Shown: positions 22,182-34,212 of the stretch, piece by piece
Position numbering within the stretch: the first letter of the stretch is position 1
How the letters are laid out: every line of letters begins with the position of its first letter
From: Marvania coccoides
Taxonomy: Eukaryota; Chlorophyta; Trebouxiophyceae; Chlorellales; Chlorellaceae
DNA: 64,000 nucleotides
Assembly (NCBI GenBank): GCA_963854735.1
Contig: OY978108.1
Coordinates: forward strand, 372,001 to 436,000
Direction: 5' to 3'
Notes under the pieces: generated by a model
Databases searched by the model: none
Told to the model about the DNA's origin: nothing
The model's input: the letters and a program-made list of their open reading frames with translations, nothing else
Position numbers and translations under genes: made by a program

Positions 22182-23201
22182 TTATCGCTTGCCGAGTTTC
22201 TTTATCTTTAGCCCTGCCGCCAACAGCTTGCTGCGCGCGTCCTCCTTGGGCGCCGGCTTCGGCGCCGGTGGCGGCGGCGCCACTGGCGCCGCAGCGGGCG
22301 CAGCCGCCTTGGCAGCTGGAGCCCCTGCTGCTGCCGTTAATGCCGCTGAAGTAACCACCGGCGCTATTGCTGCCACAGGGGCTGTGGGGGCTACTTGAGG
22401 CATGGAAATGGGTACAGGGGCAGGGACAGGGGCAGGGGCAGGGACTGGCGCTGGCGTTGCTACCGCTGGAACGCCTGCGCCGCCGCCTAAAGCCGCCACA
22501 GGCACCCCGCCCCCGGCTGCCGCCATTATCGCTCGCTGCATGGCAATCTGCTGCGCCATTGCCGCCATTTGCGCCTGCTGCGCCACCTTCAGCGCCTCCC
22601 GCTGCAGCCGCTCCGCCTCCGCCTTTCTTTTATCCTCAGCCGCTTTTACCAGAGCCTCCCTCCTTCGTTTCTCCGCTTCCAGATCCCGCTGCGCTTCAGC
22701 TGCGGCGTAGGTCCGCATCGCCAGCCCCACCGCTGCCGACCGTTTCAGCGAGTTCTCTTCGTGCGCGATGATGCGTTCCAGCAGCGCCGCGCGCTTTCTT
22801 TCCAGCTCGGTGGCTTTCTTCGTGGCGTGGCCCAGCCACGCAGATCCCCGAGACAGCGCCAAAGGGGAGCCTGCTTCCTCCGCCTCGCGGGCGTCTGCAG
22901 CCTGGGCATCTTCCGCGGCTAGGATCTGTTGGGAGAGTAGAGAGGGAAAACGCCGCAGGGTGAAATAAATTGTTGGTTGAGGAGCGGCGAGAGATTTGAA
23001 TTTATGGGGGGTGTGAAAAGTTAGCTTACGTGATACGGGAGGAGGCGGTCGATGGCGTCTTCGATGCTTGCGAATGGTTTGTCGACCACTGGAGCGCACA
23101 CTCGCTTTAAATCCTGCTCGGCGAACTGAGTGATGTGTGCTTCATCTCTGGGCCGCTTGGCAGGGACGCCAACGGGCCCAACAGGGGCAGATGCAGCCTC
23201 A
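22182..23201 (-). CDS. GLTSCR1/BICRA-domain protein, probable SWI/SNF subunit; 5' end unresolved
   Basis: Exons seen: 23201-23030 and 22925-22182. The GLTSCR1 signature PFASIEDAIDRLLPYHILAA is split by the intron and is preceded by KRPRDEAHITQFAEQDLKRV. In animals BICRA/BICRAL define the non-canonical BAF complex; plant homologues (BRIP proteins) associate with BRM. After the signature come a coiled-coil-like charged region (ERKRAALLERIIAHEENSLK ... AEKRRREALVKAAEDKRKAE), then a Met/Ala/Pro-rich disordered region and a basic tail ending GLKIKKLGKR. The exon at 23201 starts in phase 2, so at least one upstream exon with the ATG is missing; candidates lie at about 23480-23560 but none is clear. 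Confidence 0.8.
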
Positions 23202-24214
23202 CTGCGAATATAGAAAAGTGAATGGTAAAAAATGCGGCATCAAAGGGTTCAAAATGGCATACATTGCTCACGTCTTCATTTTTTATATTCAATTTTCAAT
23301 CGAGCGCTGTTTTTTGGGGGTGCAGCACGCAATCCAGACATCATTCCCGTTTCCACGCCATGATTACAAATCTAAAAACTGAAAAATAAATCTTGAAATT
23401 GAAAATATCGGTTGTTGGGACTACAGTTTGTTTTTTGCAGACTTTGAAAGTTACAGCGCCAGCAGTCCTCTGTATTACCTGTTCCAGGAGAGAGTAAAGG
23501 GAGAGCTGTGCAAGCCATTCAGTATGCTGATTTGCCCCCCTCAATGTCACGATCTCTTTCCATTAGCATTTGTGGGGCAGTTCCACTGCCTCAAATTCTA
23601 AACTGCGCTGTACTACTGCAAGGGAAGAGAATGCGTGCAGCTGCACTGCTTTACAATAGTTGCTATTGGACAGCTGCTGTTGTTGGAGCCACGCCAGTCT
23701 ACTAATAAAGTTGAGAGGCTTTTTTTGTAAACAACGGCCTAGCCTCCATGCAGCGCCTATGAGTTGGCACGCGCAGTAGCAGCGATTCCCGCAACGCCTA
23801 TGAAGCGCAGCCGTCCTTAGATCAAATATATGGTGGCTGCGTTAGAGCGAATGAAAGGGCGCTTTGCTCTCAGGGGAAAACTTCTCGGAGGCCGTGAAAG
23901 AAACAAAATCATCGTCTGCATGAGACATTCTGAGCACGCTGCATGCTTATATACATGTGACTTTAGTATACGTATACTTTAGTGGTATACTGCACACATG
24001 TCCTTCTCCGTCAGCAGAGCCGATGGGGCCCCGGGACGAAAGGGTTCATAATTATACAGCGTGCAAAAACCTAAAAATGCAGGGGTTTAAGGGCAAGGGT
24101 TTTTTTAAACAAACCAGGCACAAATTTGCGTTACCTGGATTCCAACTACTATTGCACACAACCTCCACCCGGGCCCGGGCGCCACAGCGCAAGCAGTTGA
24201 ATAAATAAAACGCA
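23202..24214. other. Intergenic region holding the missing 5' exon of the GLTSCR1 gene
   Basis: On the minus strand at 23480-23535 a stop-free stretch ends in CAG|GTAATA, a plausible donor, but no start codon joins it cleanly in the needed phase. The rest (to the ATG at 24215) is the promoter side of the telobox-Myb gene. No RNA gene recognised. Confidence 0.4.
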
Positions 24215-26402
24215 ATGTCCAAGCCTCTGCCAAGCAATCGCCTGCTATGGAGCCTGGAAGAGCTCGCCACCGAGGAGCATATGGACCAGCAGCTGGTTTA
24301 CTCGGCGCTGGCCTACTTTGGCAACCGGGGCCAGCGCATTCCCGGGATGATAAAAATCCGCATCCTCCTCAAGGCCCTGTCCACCTACACCGGCCCTTCA
24401 GAAGAACGCCTGTACGAGCTCAACACCCTCAACGCCCTGGTCACCAACTCCAACGAGCCCGACGTCGTTAGCCGCGCATCCTCGCTCACCCCCCCACCCG
24501 AGCTCATCCTCCAGATCAAAACTGAGCTGGTGGCCAAGGTCTGGCGCTCCGGCCTCGTCGACACCCATACCATTGTCATGCGGGTCCGCGAAATCTTTGG
24601 CCACCACCCCGACATGACCGAGCGCCCTCGCTACGAGGAGCTGATATCAGCTGCGCAGAATTCGAGCGTTAGATTAATCTTGGAGCAGCAGGTGGAGAGC
24701 ACCAACACGCTGGCGGGGGTGTACCGTTTCCTGGATGTAGCCAGCAAGGCCCTTCCCCCCACCACCCTGGCGGTGATTGAGAACGACATCAACCGAGGGC
24801 GGTACATTCCTGGGGCAGAACACCAGCCTGTACGTCATCTCCAATACGCTCCGCCACAATGTCATGACGCATTGCTTTGCTTAGAACCTCAAGGGGTGTT
24901 CACACCGGAGAGAAATCTAAAAATTTGCGTCGTTGTGTTTAATTTTGATTGCAGACGGCAACCGCTGCCGCCGCTGCTGGGCCCTCTCGCTCCACCCCGC
25001 GCGGCCAGCCGCAGGCTGCCTACCAGCCCGTGCAGCGCACTGCCGCTGCCGAGGGCGGCCCTGCCGCTGCGGGAGACTACTTCATCGAAGACAACCGCCA
25101 GGAGGAGGAGTACTACGCTGAGCTGGTCCGTCGGGCCTCTGTTGGCGCAGGAGGCGCGCCCATTCGCGAGCTGCACGCCGCTCGGCAAGAGCTTCACATG
25201 GCAGGCGGGGGCGATCCGCTGCAAGCCGCCGAGCGGCTGGCCGCACAGGCGCCGCCGCCGCGCAGCGGCCCGCGGCCCGGCATGCCGATCGCGCGCTCGC
25301 CCATCCGAGCCACCCCTGGGGACCGCCCGAGGCTGCCGGAGTCGGAGCCCGGCGCTGTGCCGCCGCTGCGAAGCCCCGTGGCAGCGGGGGTAACCCCCAC
25401 CCGGATGGCTGCCTCCACTGAGAAGGGGGTGCGGCGGCAGAACGTGCGTTGGTCTGACGAGGAGGTGGACGCTTTAATTGAGGGCGTGAGGAAACGGGGG
25501 CCGGGGGCGTGGGCCGCGATCCTCACAGACAACAGGGCGCTGTTCCAAGACGCCAACGGGAGCAAGCGCCGTACCGCAGTGGACTTGAAGGACAAGTGGC
25601 GCAACATTACGGTGAAGTACCCCCGGGAGGACGCGAAGCAGGCTGAAGAAGACTACCAAGCAGTCGTGGCGGAGCAAGAGAGGCAGGCCGATCTGAAACA
25701 GGCGGAGACGGCGGCAGCAGCGGCGGCGGCCGACCAAGCGGCGAAAGAAGCTGAAAAAGCGGCCAAGAAGGCGGAGCGAGCGGCCAAGAGGAAGGAAGCA
25801 GCAGAGTGCAAAGCGGCGGCGGAGGAAGAGGCGCAGCCTGCGGCAACGGAGGAGCAGCCTGGAGATGGCGACGAAGAGGAGGGAGATGACGGCCCTGCGG
25901 CGATTGCTACGGTAGAGGAGGATGCAGACATGGTGACGGCAGATGAAGGCGGTGAGGGGGAGGAAGGGGAGGAAGCTGCTGGCGGTGGCGCTGCTGCAGC
26001 AGAGGCGGTTGCGGAGGAAGAGCAGGAGGAGGAGGAGGTTGCGGACGAAGCTGAAGGAGAGAGCGAAGGTAGCGCCAAGGAAGTCAGAGACGAGGGGGGC
26101 GATGAGATGCTGGAGGACGAGGACGAGGCGGAGGAGGCCAGCAAGGACGACGACGAGCCGACGCCGCCTTCACTGCGGAAAAGGGGTGCCAGGGAGCTGG
26201 CGGCGGTCGCGGCAGCAAGGGCGGCGCAGGACGAGAAGAAGAAGAGGGGCAGACGGGCTGCTGGGCGGGGTAAAAGGTGAGCAGATTATCAACAAGATAT
26301 ATATTTGCATGCATATGTGATTGGCGAAAAGTTGCTGACCGACTGTATTTGTTTTATACGTATTTTTGCAGCAGCAAGTATGCCAAGCGCGCCAAGAAGT
26401 GA
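24215..26402 (+). CDS. Telobox Myb protein (telomere-repeat-binding-factor-like)
   Basis: Exons 24215-24829, 24955-26276, 26372-26402; 655 aa. Near residues ~365-425 lies a SANT/Myb repeat, RWSDEEVDALIEGVRKRGPG ... AWAAIL, ending in the telobox VDLKDKWRN, the recognition helix that reads TTAGGG-type DNA in TRF, TRFL and SMH proteins. The N-terminal ~205 residues (exon 1) are predicted helical, with no low complexity. A Pro/Arg-rich linker precedes the Myb domain. After it come a Lys/Ala/Glu coiled-coil region, a long acidic stretch, and a basic tail ending KYAKRAKK. It is probably nuclear, binding telomeric or promoter teloboxes. The exact family cannot be fixed because the layout differs from the known plant types. 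Confidence 0.85.
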
Positions 26403-27068
26403 TCTGCTTTTAATGGAGCGGCAGCTCGACTTACTAGGGCAGCTCATTAGGGTAGCATTTGTTTGTTTGAAAAAGAGCGAAACCTTTTTTGGAGGACCTC
26501 ATACCCATATTTTTTACACTTTTGACTTGAACAATTAGTTTGATTTTTTGCTTTTGATTGATGGCCGGCTGTGTGTGGCAGGAGGTAATGCTGGTTTTTT
26601 CTTCTCTTCTTGCGTTAAACACCGTCCTCTCCAGCTTGAACAACAGCATTGTACCATTTATTAGACAAGACTGTGACTATGACTGCATTGATGATCTGCT
26701 TTTGACTGCGTATGTTTGTTTTGATTGTAAGATATCAAACAACGACAAGCCAGACCGACTTGGAAGGAGGGGATAAGTGGTGTCAGAGAAAAAGAAGTAG
26801 GGGAGGCATGCCGACAGCGCGGGCCTGACGTATCCTAGCCTGCGGTGCGATGTCAATGTTGCAGGAATGGAAGGGAAAGGGTGTCAGCTTTTAAATATCC
26901 TGCTGCCTATGCTGGACGAGCGCGTTGCCTGCCTCTAGGGCAAAAACGAACGCGCTTATTTAATGCAAATACGTGTATTACTTCTCAGAGCCGCATATTC
27001 ATCCGGCCGGAGTGCCAGCTCAATACTTTTTTTTTGTTTTTTTTAATCGAAAAAAAGTTGTTCACAAA
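26403..27068. other. Intergenic spacer
   Basis: 3' UTR of the telobox-Myb gene and promoter of the EF-hand gene. No gene or RNA recognised. Confidence 0.5.
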
Positions 27069-27774
27069 ATGGCATCGTCGATGGGGGGGGAGATTCAGAA
27101 CATTTTCAACGCAGTGGATAAAGACCGTAGCGGGCACGTCGACGCCAAGGAGCTGCAAGAGGCCCTGGGCAAGGGCGGCTTCATTCTCTCGCTCACCGCC
27201 ATTGCCCAGCTCATTCGCCTGCACGACCGCGACAACGACGGCAGGATAAACTTTCAAGAGTTTGCGGCGCTGCACAACTATTTAGGCGAGGCGCAGGCGG
27301 CCTTTCTCAGGGCAGGAGGTTCGCCAGACGTCAACCAAATTTCATCCACGCAGCTGAAAAGTGCTCTCGAGTCGCTAGGTAGGCTTTTTAATTACAATTT
27401 TTCTAGTTTTTGCCAGATGTTTTCCTATGCTGCTTCCCATACCATTTTGCATACCTCATCCTCAGTTTTGCATGCCCTTTCTTTAGTTTTTCACCCATTG
27501 TTTTGCCGTTGTTTGCTCTGATGCCCGTTTTATTGCTCCAACACGTGCAGGTTTTACCTGGATCGACCCGCCAGCATTTACCTCCCTGTGTCGCGCCTTC
27601 GATCCCACCTTTGACGGCACGTTTGGCCTCACAGAATTTTTTGCGATGACGGCGTTCCTGAAAAGCGTCACCGCCACTTTCAGAGGCTTCGAACAAGCGC
27701 AGACCGGGCCGCAGCGGGGATTTGTGTCCCTATCACTCAACCAGTTTCTGTATGCCGCTTCGAATACTCGCTAA
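27069..27774 (+). CDS. Penta-EF-hand calcium-binding protein (ALG-2/peflin/CML49-50 type)
   Basis: Exons 27069-27378 and 27551-27774; 177 aa, the usual PEF core length. PEF proteins dimerise through an unpaired fifth EF-hand and act as Ca2+-dependent adaptors in membrane repair and trafficking. Two canonical loops are visible: DKDRSGHVDAKE (residues ~17-28) and DRDNDGRINFQE (~58-69). Third and later hands are degenerate, including DPTFDGTFGLTE, consistent with the family, where hands 2, 4 and 5 often do not bind. The N-terminal Gly/Pro-rich extension typical of peflin and plant CML49/50 is missing, so this is a short form like the ALG-2 core. Confidence 0.88.
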
Positions 27775-29447
27775 ACGGGTGGAGACAATTTTTGGGATAT
27801 GAGCGCATAGCGGGATTTTATTTTATTTTAATAGTAATGTTCGTAGCTGTGGGAAGCGCAGCCATTCTGGATCCGGCGTGCCTGCTTGATTATGAGGATT
27901 AATGCGCATAGAAAGACGCGGCAGCAGTGGTGTAGGAGTCTATCGAGAATGCTGCTGGCTTGATTTATTGATGAATGAATAAATGAATGTTTCACTACGT
28001 TTGGTTGAATTGGAAAATGCGTAACTCAAATAGTATGGTTAATTACGATCCAAATTTAGTGGACCATCTTTGTAATACTTTTCCTTTTTCAGCTGTAATG
28101 TGCAGTCAGGTGTGCTGACAGGGAAATCACAGTCTCACGACTCTGCTCTCATGCCGGGTATGTGGGAAGAGCGAAACTGTGCTGCTTCGTAAGCTAGCTT
28201 TGCAGTTTTTCTGCATGAGGCAGATTGTTTTTTCAAGGAGCGGTTTCTTGTTTAATGTGTGTGGCACCCCATGAACGTTTGAGCACGCTCAGCATTGAAC
28301 ACATGACTCCGAATTGCCGCACAACAGGGGTACCCCTGGGCAGCATCGCCACCGACGACTAGAGCATCCGCTGTGTGTCCCCAGACTCCTGCGCAGCAAG
28401 CATTTGCTGGCCGGAACACCCGCTGTTCTGTGATGGCATAGGTTACAGGGAACAAAAAAATCTGAAATTATAAGTACAGCGGGCCAGTTTTCTTAGACCT
28501 GGTGCTGCACCCCGAAAGTATTCAACCGCTGCCTGGAATGTTCAACCGCTGTTCAACCGCTATTTGTAGTGCCAACCGCTCTTGTTTTTGTACAGCAGGC
28601 TCTGGGGGGAAAAGGTATTAGGGACCACCACGCCGCTCGCCGGTCGGAACGCTCGCTATTCCACGGCGTAGTAGCTGGTGGGGGGAAAGGGGCGAGAGAG
28701 GGGAGCCGCGATTTTCTCGATTTCAATCTAACTTTAAATCAATTTTAATCAGACATGCGTACAGAATTCAATGCACGCCATCTTTAATAACGCATCTTGA
28801 ATCAAAGAGGAAGGGGGCAGGGCTCGCGGGTGCGTGGGGGCGAGCATTTCCGCTGTTTGTTTGATCGCTCTTAGTCAGTTGGGCGGGATTTGGCAGCAAT
28901 TGGGATATTTCACGCATAGAATAGTCCATTCCGTTATCCCAAAACAGCGTACCAACGCTCTCCATGTGGTGGTGGCACATGTAATGGTAAAAACCATCTT
29001 GAGGCGAGACGAGTCCTCCGTACACTACTCACCATTCGTCGTGCAACAGTTCAAATATCGCAGCACACCATATAGCGGCTTACATTATTTTCTCGACCAC
29101 TTATAAAAATTATAACTCCCATTGTGGCTGTCTTTGTTGCAAACAATCGTAGGTGCGAGGAAAATAATATGCTGCCTGTTTCAAATTATGTATCAATTGT
29201 GTGGTGCCGATTTAGTTTCAAGGCAGGCTACGCACTCTGTGCGTTGTTCAATGCAATTTTATCACGGTGTTTCAACTGCGTGTGTGTGCAGATATCCACA
29301 AACCAACCAACTGGTTGTCTAGCTCTAGTAGATCGAGTGCGATGCTTGCCAATCGGAGGAGCGTACACGTGGTTCTGGTAAGAGTAACCCCGTATAGTAT
29401 TATATCCGAGCGCCCCGGCCTTGTACGGTCGAATTTTCAAGTCGTGC
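27775..29447. other. Long intergenic region, no gene recognised
   Basis: About 1.7 kb with no convincing coding frame. Between 28515 and 28585 the octamer CAACCGCT occurs four times at irregular spacing. A GC-rich block at 28615-28715 contains a weak inverted pair (CCACCACGCCG / CGGCGTAGTAGCTGGTGG). The last part is the promoter of the peroxidase gene. No tRNA B-box or other RNA signature seen. Confidence 0.4.
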
Positions 29448-31756
29448 ATGAATTATGGATGCTATGCATGCTATGTAAGGAAATCGAATTCATTTTTCTT
29501 TTTTAAATTTCAAAATTTCAACTGGGAAGATCCTATGATCTCAATCTCTTCTTTTCTCTATTCGATGCAGGCAGCATGCGCTCTGCTCGCCATGGCGTCC
29601 CCTGCACGCGCCGCTAACCCTTGCCCGCACCTTGCTCGCCTCGAGATGGAGGTTGAGACCCAGGAGGCCCGCCGAGCCCTGCTGCAGGTAAGAAGAGGAT
29701 ATCCGAGCGCAAAATGCAATAAAATCTAGGTTCTCACCAGCCTGCACTTATTTCCTTCAGGACGCGGCCACATTAGCCCCCACCTTCCAGCCCAGCGCCG
29801 CCTACATCGCGGCGGCCAAAAAGATGTTCGACAAGTTCAGGAGCCAGATCAAGGACTGCGAGATCAGCGCCAAGGATATGGAGTACAACGGTGGGGCCAA
29901 CCGCATCGACGGCCCTGGCGTGTGGTTCCCTGCCGCTGCCTGGCTGCGTTTCTTTTTCCACGATGCCGGCTCATTTGATGCCGAAACCGGGACGGGAGGG
30001 CTCAACGGCTCCATCGGCGCCAATTGCGAGACCGAGGACTGCTTTGACGACCCGGAGAAGACCACTACTGTGACTGAGGTGGCTGAGGGCACCACCTGCA
30101 GCAACGGCTTCCCGGCCGTCGGCAACTTCTACCCCTACGACGGCAAGAACTTCTGCTGCTCCGACGCCAACAAGTGCATTGGGCGGTACCACACCGACGA
30201 GGGCGTGCCCATCCCCGTGTGCCTGCGCGGCAATCCCGAGACTACCGAGATGTGCCGCGGAGAGAACAGCGGCCTGCTCCCCACCCTGGACTTCTACCGG
30301 GAGTCACAGAGGGACTTCCCTGTGCGCGGCGGCTGCGGCAAGTCTTCCATCTACAACCGCGATTGCTTTGTGACTCTGGCTGATGTAAACGTGCTGGGCA
30401 CCGCTGCGGTGGTGAAACAGTGCTCCAACGGCCTGGTGGACGTCCCCATCACCCTGGGAAGAGTGGATGCTCAGGTTGCTGACGCGTTCCTGCCCCCGCT
30501 GCCCTCTCCTGCTGACGTCATTGAAGATCCCCATCTTGAGATTTTCGGCCGCATGGGCTTGGATGCAGTCGATCAGGTGACGCTGCTCACCGGCAGCCAC
30601 AGCATCGGTGGATTCCGCAGGGCAAACAGCCCTGGTACGTAGCGCAATATTGCCATTGTTTTTCCTGTTGGTAATAGGTTTCAAGGTTTTATAACAAAAA
30701 ATCCAAGATTTGTTCTGTTTTCTTATAGTTTCGTTTTTTAAGTAATAATGAAGCTGACCCCCCTTCCACTTGTGCATTGAATAACATCTGCAGGGCTCAC
30801 CACCTGCCCCTTTGTGCCCTTCGACTGCACCCCCTCTGGCCAGTTTAACGCCACTTCCTTTGACAACAACGTCTTCAAGGTGGCCTGCGAGGGCGTGCAG
30901 GGCGTGACTGTCGGCGAGTGCGACTGGTTCAAGCAGTGCACTGACACCACCACGGACGAGAAAACATGCCCGTTCGGCAAGGAAAACACCGCCGCATTCG
31001 ACGTATGCAACGGACCTGAGGCCACTTTCCCCAAGCCTGGCCTCATTTCCGACAGAGATATGTGCCAGAACAAGCCGCTATTCCAGCCCACTATGGTGGA
31101 GTTTGCCAATGACCGCAGCAAGTTTTACGCTGAGTACAAGGCCCGTTTCCTGAAGATGGGCAACTTGGGCTACGAGCCCACCCAGCTCACGCCTGTGAAA
31201 TTCCTTCCTGGCAGCGGCGGTGGCGGTGTCATAGGTAAACATATTCATTCTTTCTGAGCAAACTTAACTCCATTTCTCAAGTTTCCCTTTTTTTTGTTTT
31301 GTTATTCTCAATTACTCACGCAATCAAAATCCACTTTAATGCAGTCCCCACCACCCCTGCTTCGCCTCCGCCTCCTGCCATTAAGCCCCCCAGCTGCACC
31401 ATCAACGCTGTTCCGAACGTCCGCTACAAGCAGACAACCGCAGGCAGCTTTATCGGCGCAGCAACTGCCAAGAACATAGCAGCGTGCCAGTCTCTTTGCT
31501 TGCAGAAAGCAGCATGTTTGACGTACTCGTACTCCACTAAGGAAAAATATTGCGCGTTCTTCTCGCTGCCAGCCACTCAGGTTAGTAAAACATTTTCTTT
31601 CTTTTTCTCGCTTTCTTCAATTCAAAGCATTTCTGGTTTATGATCCGGATTGAACAAAATCTGACCGCTATTTTCCCCCATTACATCACACGTGTGCAGT
31701 TGGCTCAAGGCGGCGGTGGCAAGGCTTGGATCTCTGGATCAAAGACGTGCGCCTAA
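29448..31756 (+). CDS. Secreted plant-superfamily heme peroxidase with C-terminal PAN/apple domain
   Basis: Six exons (29448-29474, 29571-29687, 29761-30634, 30794-31234, 31345-31580, 31700-31756), 583 aa. Exon 1 codes only nine residues; joined to exon 2 it gives a clean signal peptide (MNYGCYACYAACALLAMASP ARA|A), and this decides the start. The peroxidase fold shows the distal heme site WLRFFFHDAGSFD (catalytic Arg and His) and the proximal His in LLTGSHSIGGFR. Many paired Cys suggest an extracellular, disulfide-bonded enzyme. A Pro-rich linker (VPTTPASPPPPAIKPP) leads to a Cys-rich PAN/apple-like module with CTINAVPNVRY and AACQSLCLQKAACLTYSY. H2O2-dependent oxidation of an unknown extracellular or wall substrate is inferred. 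Confidence 0.82.
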
Positions 31757-32335
31757 TGAAAATGAGGACCTAGCCCACAGGTTCTATTGGGGAATCAATA
31801 TGATTGTAATATGGACACCTACACCTCTCTGTTTTTTTATTTGTTTGACTAAAAGTTTGACTAATTTTCAAGGTTCCAAGAATTTTTTGAAGTAGTTTCG
31901 CACTAATTATTTTCAAGTCCATGCTCGGGGATTGCATTCAATTCATTTATTCCGTTCCGTCAGGGAAAGTCAGTATTCGCATTAAAAATGTTAGTTGTTT
32001 TATAAATTTACCGTCTCAGCTTGATGTCCATCAGGGATTGATAGGTTTCAGCAATAAATCCCTGATTTCTCACGTTCTATTTTTTGTTCTTCGCGCAATG
32101 TTAACCGCAATTTTAACATTAATCAATACGTAGACTGTAAAAGACTGTTCCCAAGTTGGCCAGCTGATTTCCAGTTTTTCTTTAGTACGGCAGCCGCATC
32201 GTACCGCACTCACTTTAGTTGACATCAAAGTCGGTTGTTGATTCATTTTCGTTTGCATGCGCTGTATCACCACTTGAAATCACTCCCTACAACCAGCAGT
32301 TTCAATTTATCATCCCAATGAGTACCGTTCAGCTA
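31757..32335. other. Convergent 3' region between peroxidase and SWIM-RING gene
   Basis: Two facing 3' UTRs, AT-rich. Nothing else recognised. Confidence 0.5.
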
Positions 32336-34212
32336 TCAAAAGTAGTCCTGGCTGGCGTTCCACTGCGCAGCCGCCTGCCGCCTGCCGATCTCGCCCTGCC
32401 CCGCCCTTATCCATACCGCCCTGTCGCCGTACAGCTGCTCCAGGCTGGGCACGTGTCCATCGGGACCCCCCAGGTTGACGTACTGCGTGAAAAAGAGGAA
32501 GAAACGATAAATTGTTAGGGGAAGACAAGGCGGTAAAAGATTGTTTAATAGTTACGGCAGAGCTTTTTAGAGCAAAGTGCTGGTGTTATGAGGCTCAAAA
32601 GCAGTATTTAAGATCAAATGAACATCATGCCCTTGAATAGAGGAATGGGTTTTATTATACAAAAAGCGTTCAAAACTCTTTTAGCGACTCTTCTTGTCGG
32701 GAAATTTTCAATCGCGCTTGTGGAGCAACCCGCAAAAAATCGTACCTGCTGCCCGGCCCCACTTCCTCCAGCTGCCGCCACCGCGCCTTCCTCCCAATTG
32801 CCGCGGCAGAAGGGGCACGTGACCTCCAGGCTCTGCGCCATGCGAGCAGTCTTCCATTTCTGCATGCAATCCTCGTGGGCGGCGTTGCCGCAGGAGACGC
32901 AGTGCTGGCAGCGCTCGGCAGCTGAGGTGGCGCCTGCGCGCAGCTCGTCCTGGCAGATGGGGCACCTGCAAAGGCAAATATATTAAGTAGAGTTCTTAAA
33001 CATATTAAATTAAATTTTTACTCTTCTGCACACGAAAAAAGAATCTCGGTCTTATATTCCAGACAATATATAATCAAATAAAATTAGCATGTATTAAGCA
33101 TGGCCACTCACTCGTCGCCCTCCTTGATCTCCCGCACAACGGGCCCCACAGCAGCTTCCGCCTGGCTTCCGCCTCCAATCGCCCGCCACCTGTTGACCAC
33201 ATCATCCCCTGCTTTGACCCCGGCATCCACCTCCGCAGCAGACCGCTCCAGCACCTTCTGAACCTCATCCGACAGCAGCCCCCGCTGCAGTGCCACAAAC
33301 GCAAAGAAAAGGGGGGAAATTCGTTAATAATTAAAGAAAAAAGTGCTAAAAATAAGGGAATCGGTTTATATTCATATTAAGGAGGATCTAAGGGGGAAAT
33401 GGCAATATAAATGTATAGCTATATGGGAAGCGTTTAATAAAAATATTGCACAAAATTTGAAAAATACGTCTGTTTAGTTTTTTGATACAAATTTGTCTTT
33501 CGCATCAGGATAATTAAAAAAATTGAATAATAAGTACTGATTACCTGCCAAACAAGAGGGTCGTCAGGTGACAGCCTCAACACGCGAATCATGACGAACA
33601 GCAGGTGCTTGCACACGTTGCCCTTGGCGTGGTCGGGGCAGGTGCAGTGCGGGGAGCGGCCGATGGTCACCGTGTAGACAGAGCCTGCAGCAAAACATGA
33701 CTTGAAAGAACGATTTGAAAACCCCCAAAAAACTCGCATTTTATCAATTTTTAAAACCCAGGCTTCACAGATTAAAGTAATGCGTAATAAGAAAGTAGTA
33801 AAACCCGTTTTTTCTTCTTTCCCTCCTCACCAGTGGCGCCCAGGACCGTGAATTCGTGAGATTTCCCTGCCGTAGGTTTCTTGTCGATGAGGAAGAGGCG
33901 GTGGGCAGAGCCAGGCAGCGCGCGGGCGATGCGCTCCTTCACCTTGATGCTAGGCTTGCTGGCCCAGCGGGCAGGCTTGAAATGCGAGTCAATGCGCTTC
34001 TCTTTCTCCTGAGATGCTTTCTTCTCCTGCTTGGCCTTGACCTTGGGGTTGGGCGCTGCTGCTGCCAGGCCAGGGCTGCCCGCGTAGTCCTCGTCGCTGT
34101 CGCTCACCGGGGCGCGTTTCTTCTTGGCCTTGCGCTGTCGCGGCTTCTGGGGAGACTCCTCATCGCTGATCTGCGTGAGATCGATGAAGTCTTGGTCCCT
34201 ATGGCGCGACAT
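32336..34212 (-). CDS. SWIM-domain and RING-finger protein, probable E3 ubiquitin ligase
   Basis: Exons 34212-33831, 33684-33545, 33284-33112, 32965-32746, 32482-32336; 353 aa. The SWIM zinc finger is CTCPDHAKGNVCKH (C-x-C-x(n)-C-x-H) within YTVTIGRSPHCTCPDHA. The RING is CPICQDEL ... CQHCVSCGNAAHEDC ... CPFC. This order is found in MEKK1-, ZSWIM2- and plant SWIM-RING E3s. The N-terminus is basic/acidic and likely nuclear, and carries FIDLTQISDEE, which fits a SUMO-interaction motif (hydrophobic core followed by acidic residues). Upstream in-frame sequence exists before the chosen Met but has no family resemblance. All introns are GT-AG and phase-consistent. Confidence 0.87.
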
